Source: Lysobacter_C viscosus (GTDB lineage Bacteria > Pseudomonadota > Gammaproteobacteria > Xanthomonadales > Xanthomonadaceae). Taken from it: DNA of 64,000 bases. Shown here piece after piece: positions 58,337-64,000 of this stretch. The DNA lies in NCBI RefSeq assembly GCF_046600715.1, contig NZ_JBJMAV010000001.1, forward strand, positions 186,001 through 250,000, in the 5' to 3' direction. The stretch's first letter is position 1, and each line of letters starts with the position of its first letter. The translations under genes were made by a program, and so were the position numbers. Under the pieces are notes generated by a model that did not search any database, had not been told where the DNA came from, and saw nothing but the letters and a program-made list of their open reading frames with translations.

Positions 58337-59682
58337 TGCCCACCAGCCTTGTCCGGCGCATCCGCTTCCTGCGGCGGCATTTGCATGCCCTCGTGCCCGG
58401 ACGCCTCCGCAGGGCCCGGCTGCGCAGGGGGTGCCGGATGGGCATCGTCCCCTTCAGGTCCCTGCAGCCGACCCAGGGCGCCCGACAGGCTCGCCTCGGA
58501 GTCGATGAGGAATTGCCCTGAAGTGACGACGCGTTCGCCGCCCTCCAGCCCAGAAAGAACCTCCGTCCGGCCGCCACTGCTGCGGCCCGTGGTCACGCGG
58601 ACGGGCTGGAAGTCGCCGTCGGGGCCGACGATGATCACGCGGCTGTCGGTGCCAGTGACGATCAGCGCCTCGCTCGGGATCACGGGCACTTCGCGCCCTT
58701 GTTCCGGCGCCAGGGTGAGCTGGGCGAACATCCCCGGCACCAGCAGCCCTTCTTCATTGCGCAGCACGACACGGGCCCGCTGGGTGCGGGTGGTCGCATC
58801 GATATCCGGCAGCAAGGCTTCGACTTCGCCTTCGAAGGTCCTGCCCGGTGCGGCACTGACCGTTGCGGTCACGGGCGTCCCCGGCCGCACTCCCTGGGCA
58901 CCCGCCTGCGGGATGGCCGCCTCGAGCCACATCGTGTCGGTGCCGTTGATGCGGAAAAGCGGCGTGCCGGGCATCGCAGCCTGTCCTTCACTGACCATGA
59001 TCTCGCTGACCACGCCACTGCGCGGGGCGCGCAGCACCACGCCGCCGTTGCCAGTAATCGTCGTGTCGGACAGGCCGAGATAACGCAAACGCCGCTGGGC
59101 GGCACCCTGCAGCTCACGCGCATGGGAAGAGCTGGCCCCGGCGAGGGCGCGGCTTTCGGCCAGGGCACTGCCCCAGGTGGGTGACAGCACCGTCGCCAGC
59201 GGCTGTCCGCGCCTCACCGACTGGAATGGCGTCTTCACGGTCAGCCGGGAGATGATGGCCTCCACCGGCGTGCTGACGATCGATTCCTTGCGTAGATCCC
59301 ACGTCAGGGTGCCCGGCACGCGAAGGTGACCGGCCAGCGTGCCGGTCTCAACGATCTCGGTCCGGATCCCGACGTTCTGCTGCACGCCCGGATCGATGCG
59401 CACCCCCGTTGTGCTGGCGTCGTCGGCATACTTGGGGACGAGTTCCATGTCCATGAAGGGCGACTTCCCGGGCTTCTCGAAACGCTGGTCAGGCACCATC
59501 GGGTCGTACCAGTAAAGGACCTCCCGCTCGCTTCGTTCTGCAGTCCCCGCGGCGTTGGGTGCTTGGCTGCCCGTGGCGTTGCCAGTGCCACCCGCGAGCC
59601 AGTAGCCGCCGCCGAGGCCGGCGGCCAGCAGCACGAGTCCGGCGGTGCCGGCCATCACGGCCTGCTTCCTGACAGTGGTCAT
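58333..59682 (-). CDS. cusB: Periplasmic adaptor CusB
   Basis: A 449-residue membrane fusion protein. After an N-terminal signal/anchor helix (about 9-30), the heavy-metal-binding region YWYDPMVPDQRFEKPGKS with PFMDMELVPKY carries methionines of the CusB N-terminal metal site. Beta-barrel and hairpin domains follow (APRSGVVSEIMVSEGQAAMPG). A histidine-containing acidic tail (about 415-449) is unusual. It passes copper to CusA and joins it to CusC. Overlaps cusC upstream and cusA downstream by four bases each. Confidence 0.95.
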   Translation of the reverse strand: MTTVRKQAVMAGTAGLVLLAAGLGGGYWLAGGTGNATGSQAPNAAGTAERSEREVLYWYDPMVPDQRFEKPGKSPFMDMELVPKYADDASTTGVRIDPGVQQNVGIRTEIVETGTLAGHLRVPGTLTWDLRKESIVSTPVEAIISRLTVKTPFQSVRRGQPLATVLSPTWGSALAESRALAGASSSHARELQGAAQRRLRYLGLSDTTITGNGGVVLRAPRSGVVSEIMVSEGQAAMPGTPLFRINGTDTMWLEAAIPQAGAQGVRPGTPVTATVSAAPGRTFEGEVEALLPDIDATTRTQRARVVLRNEEGLLVPGMFAQLTLAPEQGREVPVIPSEALIVTGTDSRVIIVGPDGDFQPVRVTTGRSSGGRTEVLSGLEGGERVVTSGQFLIDSEASLSGALGRLQGPEGDDAHPAPPAQPGPAEASGHEGMQMPPQEADAPDKAGGQ

Positions 59683-60989
59683 GGTGCGCTCTCCTCGCGT
59701 GGCATCAGGAAGGCAAGTGCGGCCCAGACGCGTCCCAGTTCAGCGAGATGGCGGGCATGTTGCACGTGGGATTCGAGCTCGTCGCGCCGCGCGTCCAGCC
59801 AGGGCTGGAGCGAACCACCCCCGCCGAACGCCGCGACTGCAGTCTCGGAACGATCCTGGGCAAGCGGCAGGATTTCCCGTTCCTTGCGCACCACCTGTTG
59901 CTTCAGTCCGCGCCATTCGGCCAGGGCGCGCTCGATGGCTTCCTTCTGGGCGCGCCGGGCTTCCTCGCGTTCGGCGACGAGTGAAGCCAACTCCGCGCGG
60001 CGTGCGGCAACTGCGCGATCCTGGCGATTGCCGGCGAAGAGCGGCAGGCCGATCCGGAGCTCGACCATGATCATGTCCGCGCGCGAGCCGTCGCGCTGCG
60101 CGTAGGCCGTGGCAATGCTCCAGTCGGGGCGTTTGTCGGCCGCGGCGAGGCCGATTTCGGCTTCGGCAATCGCTTCGCGATAGCGCCAGTCGAGCAGCTC
60201 GCGCTGGCGGTCGATGGTTGACAGCAGGACGGCTTCGGGGAACGGCAGCTCGGTGAGGATGGGCGCTGCGCCGAACGCCGGCAGGTGCCCGGGCGATGTC
60301 CCGAGCCAGCGAGCCAGGCTCGCGCGGGCCGCTTGAAGCCGCGCCTGGGAGCCGTCGATGCGGTTTTCGATTTCAAGCGCAGCGGCTTGTGCCGCCATGG
60401 CATCGATCGCGGAGCCGGTGCCCCCGCTGAGGCGGGCTTTCGCCACATTGATTGCCAGGGCAGCCTGCGCGCGAAGGGCGGCATACGAGTCGAGCTCACG
60501 CTGCGCCGCCCACGCGGCGAGCCAGGCTTGGGCGGCCTGCTCCTGAACCTCCAGGCGCTCGATTTCGCCGAGGGCCTGGGCACGATCGACCTGCCGGTCG
60601 GCGATCAGCTGACGCGCCTGGCGCTTGGCCCGGGCAGGAAATTCCTGCATCAGGCCGATCTTCTTCATGGTCATGTCATTGCCATCCGGGCGGAATGCGC
60701 CGGAACCGGACACGGGCAGGTTCTCGATGCCTACGATCAGCTGCGGATCTGGCAATGCGGCCGCTCGGGTGGCCTCTGCCTGGGCCGCCGTGACATCGGA
60801 GGACCGCGCGTCAAGGACGGGTGCACTGCGCCCTGCAAGAGCGACCGCCTCCTCGAAACTGAGCTGTCCGGCGGCGATGCCCTCGGCGGCACCCGTCGTC
60901 GGGGTGAAAAAGGCAAGAAAACCAATGATGAGGCCCGACGCGGAGGCCGTGACCATGCGCCACCGGCGCAAGTTGGAATAAAAGTGCAT
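59679..60989 (-). CDS. cusC: TolC/CusC-family outer membrane efflux protein
   Basis: A 436-residue outer membrane channel protein with a signal peptide (basic then hydrophobic 9-35, ending GAAEG). The efflux family coiled-coil repeats appear twice (QAEATRAAALPDPQLIVGIEN and the LLDWRYREAIAEAEIGLAAAD segment). It completes the CusCBA channel. AGGAGGTCGTC precedes the ATG at 60989, the best ribosome site of the operon, so this is the first gene. No lipobox cysteine is present, unlike some CusC proteins. Confidence 0.9.
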   Translation of the reverse strand: MHFYSNLRRWRMVTASASGLIIGFLAFFTPTTGAAEGIAAGQLSFEEAVALAGRSAPVLDARSSDVTAAQAEATRAAALPDPQLIVGIENLPVSGSGAFRPDGNDMTMKKIGLMQEFPARAKRQARQLIADRQVDRAQALGEIERLEVQEQAAQAWLAAWAAQRELDSYAALRAQAALAINVAKARLSGGTGSAIDAMAAQAAALEIENRIDGSQARLQAARASLARWLGTSPGHLPAFGAAPILTELPFPEAVLLSTIDRQRELLDWRYREAIAEAEIGLAAADKRPDWSIATAYAQRDGSRADMIMVELRIGLPLFAGNRQDRAVAARRAELASLVAEREEARRAQKEAIERALAEWRGLKQQVVRKEREILPLAQDRSETAVAAFGGGGSLQPWLDARRDELESHVQHARHLAELGRVWAALAFLMPREESAP

Positions 60990-61059
60990 GACGACCTCCT
61001 GACGCGCAACACGAAGCGCTGCCTGGGCAGGCAACTGCGAACGGCGAGCGGGCGGAGGC

Positions 61060-61446
61060 CTAGATCAGGAGACTGCAGAAACGCAGGGTGGGTGGCGGAT
61101 CGGCCCGTAGGACTGGCACGTTCTCGTAGAGATGCAATGACGAGGCAGATGGAATCGTCCTTGCGAGCTCAAACCGGACTGGCGGCAGGACCATGGGCGG
61201 TACCTGGGCACTGCGCACTTCCGGAGTCGTCGAGTCGTCCGGGTTGCAATGCTTTTCGCAAAGCGCCGGGCGATCCTTCGTCTCCATATCGTCGCAGTCG
61301 AACACCGCTGCATCGGCGGGCGCCGGCATTTGATCCAGCGGACACGCATACGCCGCGATCGCGGCATGCTGGAAGAGCAAGGTCAGGAGCACCGCAAGCG
61401 CTATACGGAAGACGGTTCGCCTACGGTGGAACATCCCGCGCTTCAT
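61060..61446 (-). CDS. Secreted cysteine-containing protein upstream of the Cus operon
   Basis: A 128-residue protein with a signal peptide (basic residues 2-12, hydrophobic 14-32) and cysteines at C35, C51, C63, C67 and C124. The segments YACPLDQMP, FDCDDME, LCEKHCNPD and the C-terminal RFCSLLI form a pattern seen in small periplasmic proteins next to metal efflux operons in Xanthomonadaceae; a Cys/Asp metal site for copper is inferred. It lies 70 bp upstream of cusC, same strand, so it may be co-transcribed. Function unproved. Confidence 0.75.
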   Translation of the reverse strand: MKRGMFHRRRTVFRIALAVLLTLLFQHAAIAAYACPLDQMPAPADAAVFDCDDMETKDRPALCEKHCNPDDSTTPEVRSAQVPPMVLPPVRFELARTIPSASSLHLYENVPVLRADPPPTLRFCSLLI

Positions 61447-61920
61447 GCCGGATGCCCCACGTCGCGGAAACGCCGTGGCTGCTGCCCAAGGTCGGCACCT
61501 GGGGCATCGGGGCGCGTGGAGCGCGTGGGGCATTGAAACCATGTCCTGCGCATGACCGTTGTTAGACCCATGTCCGAAAGCGTGCCGCCCTTCTCGTTCC
61601 CGCACATCCATCGAGCGCAGTCGGACGTTGCACGTGATCAAGCTGCCTGCCGCACCGGGATTGCGTTCGCTTCTAGCATCAATCCTAGCACCCCGATCCC
61701 GCTGAATCGGGTCGGCCCCCCGAGGTGCTGGACGCTCGTGGTCAGCGTTGCGAGGCATCGCGAGCCTTTGGGGGGGCTTCGGGCGGACACTCTCTGCGCC
61801 ATCTCCTGGATCCCGCGTCCGGACCGCGGTTTCCACGGCAAGCGCCCACTTGACCTGAATCAGTGCCCGTTGCCCGGCGTAGGTGGAGGATGCGCGGCAT
61901 CCCGTTCCGGAACCCCTGCA
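61447..61920 (+). other. 474-bp gap upstream of the porin gene; Fnr-like box only
   Basis: No gene is seen in this stretch. It contains two CTAGCA copies (61673-61678 and 61685-61690), 12 bases apart in a lower-GC patch, an Fnr-like dyad at 61850, and the promoter for the porin gene. An open frame crosses it but lacks a start codon and codon bias. Confidence 0.6.
61850..61891 (+). promoter_or_regulatory. Fnr-like box and -10 of the porin gene
   Basis: TTGACCTGAATCAG (61850-61863) is a partial Fnr dyad. A start 41.5 bp from its centre (61898) puts GAGGAT at -12 to -7, the same form as GAGCAT at norB, and leaves a 23-base leader with GGAA before the ATG at 61921. Confidence 0.45.
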
Positions 61921-63126
61921 ATGAACCAGAAGCCCGCGATGCTCACCCTCGCCATCGCATCGCTGTGCGCTTTCCCGGCATTTTCAGGCGAGGCAGTGCC
62001 CGGGCAAGTGTTTTCGTGGAGCGCGGATGCGCGTCTGCGGCATGAGCAGGTGGACGACGTCGGCTTCGCGAGGCGCGCCGATGCCACCACGTTGCGCTTA
62101 CGTGCCGGGGTCGGCATCCGGGCATCAGAGACCCTCAGCGGCTACGTTGAAGCCGAAGGCACGGCGGCCCTCGACGACGACTACAACAGCACCGCCAACG
62201 GTAGGACCGGGTTTCCGGTGGTCGCCGATCCACGGGCCGTGGAACTCAACCAGGCGTGGCTGCGTTGGAAAACCGATACGACCGGCGTCACCGCAGGTCG
62301 ACAGCGCCTGCTGCTGGCCAACCAGCGCTGGGTGGGCAACGTCGGCTGGCGGCAGAACGAGCAGACCTTCGACGCGGTCGCGGTCAATTGGCAGCCCGGG
62401 ACCGCAACAGCCGTGACCTACGCGTGGCTGGATCGCGTGCATCGCGTCAACACCGACCAGGCGCTGGCGCCGCTGGCGCGCGAGCGCGCCCTCGATACGC
62501 ATCTTCTGGACGGAGAGTTCAAGACGGGGTCCCAACGCATCGGCGGCTACCTCTACCTGCACGACGACCAGGACCAGCCAGCCGCCTCCACGCGCACGAT
62601 GGGTGCGCGCTGGACGCTGGATCGAACGCGGGACGGCAAGGGCTGGGGCCTGGCACTGGAGGCGGCCCACCAGAGCGACCATGCGGGCAACCCGCTCCGG
62701 TTCGACCATGCGTACTGGCGGGTCGAACCGTCACTGGCGCTGCGGGGGGTGACCTACCGCGCCGGCTGGGAGCACCTGGGCGGCGACGGCCGGCACGCCC
62801 TGCAGACGCCGCTGGCAACCCTCCACGCATTCAACGGTTGGTCGGACATGTTCCTGGTGGTCCCTGCCGGCGGGCTCGACGACCGCTACCTCAAGGCCGG
62901 CGGCACGCTCGGACCCGTCGCCGGGGACCGGCAGGTGTCGTGGTCGGTCGCCTACCACGACTTCCGGGCCGACACGGGCGGCCGCTACGGGCAAGAGCTC
63001 AACGCCTCGCTGGCGGTTCCGCTGTCTCCCACAACCCAGGCGTTGGTGAAGGTCGCCGACTACCGGAGCGACGGGTTCTCGCGGGACACACGCAAGCTCT
63101 GGCTGCAGCTGGAGTGGAAGCGCTAG
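61921..63126 (+). CDS. Alginate-export-type outer membrane porin
   Basis: A 401-residue outer membrane beta-barrel. Signal peptide MNQKPAMLTLAIASLCAFPA then FSGEAVPG; the body is made of alternating beta-strands with aromatic girdles (e.g. VSWSVAYHDFRADTGGRYGQ) and closes with KLWLQLEWKR. The alginate_exp plan (DARLRHEQVDD, then TLRLRAGVGIRASETLSG) is typical of a family that carries many substrates. Substrate is unknown. Fnr-like box upstream suggests anaerobic expression. It ends just before the next operon. Confidence 0.85.
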   Translation: MNQKPAMLTLAIASLCAFPAFSGEAVPGQVFSWSADARLRHEQVDDVGFARRADATTLRLRAGVGIRASETLSGYVEAEGTAALDDDYNSTANGRTGFPVVADPRAVELNQAWLRWKTDTTGVTAGRQRLLLANQRWVGNVGWRQNEQTFDAVAVNWQPGTATAVTYAWLDRVHRVNTDQALAPLARERALDTHLLDGEFKTGSQRIGGYLYLHDDQDQPAASTRTMGARWTLDRTRDGKGWGLALEAAHQSDHAGNPLRFDHAYWRVEPSLALRGVTYRAGWEHLGGDGRHALQTPLATLHAFNGWSDMFLVVPAGGLDDRYLKAGGTLGPVAGDRQVSWSVAYHDFRADTGGRYGQELNASLAVPLSPTTQALVKVADYRSDGFSRDTRKLWLQLEWKR

Positions 63127-63133
63127 CCCCGGG

Positions 63134-63180
63134 TTGACCCAGGTCAGGGCAGGCGCGGACGTGGCGTGTTCTTCTACACT
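63134..63180 (+). promoter_or_regulatory. Fnr-like box and -10 upstream of the 45-aa gene
   Basis: TTGACCCAGGTCAG (63134-63147) is an Fnr-like dyad (TTGAC-N4-GTCAg). TACACT at 63175-63180 is a good -10 element, giving a start near 63187 and a short leader with GGAAG before the ATG at 63203. The centre-to-start distance is 46.5 bp, slightly longer than the class II standard. Confidence 0.5.
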
Positions 63181-63202
63181 CTCGCTATGCGGAAGCAACC
63201 CC

Positions 63203-63340
63203 ATGAACGACATCGAATGTATCGAGCTGCTGCTCGACAGCGGTACCGGAATCCTGGAGGCGATGGACGCGGCAGGCCTGGATTGCGATTGCACGCCGCT
63301 GCGCGTCGTGGTCGAGCCCGAGGCCGACCGGGCCGGCTGA
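63203..63340 (+). CDS. Small acidic cysteine-containing protein (45 residues)
   Basis: A 45-residue protein starting at ATG 63203, with GGAAG eight bases before it. It reads MNDIECIELLLDSGTGILEA, continues MDAAGLDCDCTPLRV and ends VVEPEADRAG; the three cysteines (one near the start, a CxC pair later) and strong acidity suggest metal or thiol chemistry. No known family is recognised. It is followed six bases later by a DUF2249 gene and then a membrane protein, with an Fnr-like box upstream. Confidence 0.6.
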   Translation: MNDIECIELLLDSGTGILEAMDAAGLDCDCTPLRVVVEPEADRAG

Positions 63341-63346
63341 CGGCAC

Positions 63347-63637
63347 ATGCCTGGGAACAACGGGGTGTCACCGCCCGCATTCCAATCGCTGGACCTGCGT
63401 GCGCTTCCCGCGCCCGAACCGATGGTGCGGGCGCTCGACGCCGCCGATGCACTGGCACCGGGCGGGGTGCTGGAACTGTTGACGCCCAGGCTGCCCGCGC
63501 CGTTGATCCAGCAGCTGCGTGATCGCGGCTTGCATGTGAGTGCCGAACGCCTGGACGAGGGCTCGGCCCGCGTGACCGTCCAATGGCCGGACGGGGACGC
63601 AGTCGATGGCAAGGGCGATGGCGAAGATACGCGTTGA
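63347..63637 (+). CDS. DUF2249 domain protein
   Basis: A 96-residue protein of the DUF2249 family (TusA/SirA-like fold). The core reads LDLRALPAPEPMVRALDAAD then GGVLELLTPRLPAPLIQQL, with the EPM motif near residue 20. DUF2249 genes recur near NO reductase and nitrite reductase genes, but the function is open; unlike TusA there is no conserved cysteine in the EPM motif. ATG at 63347; a Gly/Asp-rich tail extends it. The gene lies between the 45-residue protein and a membrane protein start that overlaps its last 32 bases. Confidence 0.8.
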   Translation: MPGNNGVSPPAFQSLDLRALPAPEPMVRALDAADALAPGGVLELLTPRLPAPLIQQLRDRGLHVSAERLDEGSARVTVQWPDGDAVDGKGDGEDTR

Positions 63638-64000
63638 GCAGGCACCGTCGCCGCGCGTACCGCTGTGCTTCCTGCTGACCGCGCCGGCGTGGGGCGTCGT
63701 CGCGGGGTTCCTGCTGGCTGTCGGCGGCGAGTCGCTGCTGCTCAGCCGATGGGCGCCGGGCACGCTGGCACTGGTGCACGCACTTACCCTGGGGGTGCTC
63801 GGCAACAGCATGATCGGCAGCCTTCTGCAGTTCCTCCCCGCGGCCGCCGGCGCCATGCCCGCCGGAGGCGCAGGTTCTGCTTACCTGCTGCACGCGCTGC
63901 TGAATGCCGGCACGGCTTCACTGCTGGCCGGATTCTGGTGGACCGAGCCGATGGCGTTGAGCGGGGGGGCGCTGCTGCTCACCGGTGCCTTCGTGCTGCT
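63606..64000 (+). CDS. Polytopic membrane protein (partial, 3' end beyond window)
   Basis: An open frame of 131 codons runs off the right edge. After a short basic N-terminus it has four or more hydrophobic segments: PLCFLLTAPAWGVVAGFLLA, ALVHALTLGVLGNSMIGSLL, AYLLHALLNAGTASLLAGFW and SGGALLLTGAFVLL. The pattern resembles heme/copper-type membrane proteins related to NnrS that recur next to DUF2249 genes in denitrifying bacteria, but this remains an inference. The ATG at 63606 overlaps the DUF2249 gene; a second ATG at 63618 is possible. Confidence 0.7.
   Translation, partial: MARAMAKIRVEQAPSPRVPLCFLLTAPAWGVVAGFLLAVGGESLLLSRWAPGTLALVHALTLGVLGNSMIGSLLQFLPAAAGAMPAGGAGSAYLLHALLNAGTASLLAGFWWTEPMALSGGALLLTGAFVL

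Noticed and set aside
61552..61920. Extension of the porin frame upstream to 61552
   Set aside because: The frame is open but the first 123 codons lack codon bias, and the signal peptide begins at the ATG at 61921.

Overview
The window is a GC-rich (roughly 70% by eye) chromosomal segment from a gammaproteobacterium. The evidence points to the Xanthomonadaceae/Lysobacter group, although the genus cannot be fixed from the sequence. The reasons are the Xanthomonadaceae-type small secreted protein beside a copper efflux operon, DUF3293, a MetX of the type found in this family, dispersed hairpin repeats typical of the group, and several genes with a -10 hexamer placed six bases before the start codon (leaderless transcripts). 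No prophage, IS element or CRISPR array was seen. Most genes are chromosomal housekeeping or accessory genes; the clearest candidate transferred block is the copper module next to a tRNA-Ser gene.

Layout. 1-9.5 kb (minus strand) is an oxygen/nitric-oxide block: a truncated cysteine-synthase-like gene, a PLP decarboxylase, a SirB2 protein and nnrS in one apparent operon; then norB (quinol NO reductase), an Fnr/Anr regulator, hemN and a cysteine dioxygenase. 9.5-17.7 kb: metX, then the complete cytochrome c maturation operon ccmABCDEF-dsbE-ccmHI. 17.7-34.3 kb: mixed genes including an aminotransferase, uup, an SDR, an M14 peptidase, a GST, a rhomboid protease, a histone H1-like protein, a PAS protein, rluF, a photolyase and an OmpA lipoprotein. 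34.3-40.8 kb: mgtC-like, then a four-gene DNA repair operon (exonuclease, ATP-dependent ligase, Lhr helicase, PdeM phosphoesterase). 40.9-46.5 kb: SulP transporter with a UspA partner, a GGDEF remnant, sirtuin, phasin, a PHA-system protein and an FHA protein. 46.5-54.6 kb: msrQ-msrP, serC, aroA, two TonB-like genes, serS, a LysR regulator. 54.6-64 kb: tRNA-Ser, CusF-like/cusA/cusB/cusC copper efflux, a porin, and the start of an operon with a 45-residue cysteine-containing protein, DUF2249 and a membrane protein cut by the right edge.

How it works together. Five Fnr-type dyads (TTGAT/C-N4-A/GTCAA-like) lie upstream of nnrS, norB, hemN, the porin and the right-edge operon. The window encodes a matching [4Fe-4S] Fnr/Anr protein with the recognition residues E-SR. 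This suggests a local anaerobic/NO regulon that covers both ends of the window. At hemN and nnrS the Fnr box is centred exactly 41.5 bp before the A of the start codon, with a -10-like hexamer six bases before it, which predicts Fnr-activated leaderless mRNAs. The ccm operon and norB fit a respiratory lifestyle with microaerobic or denitrification-related capacity.
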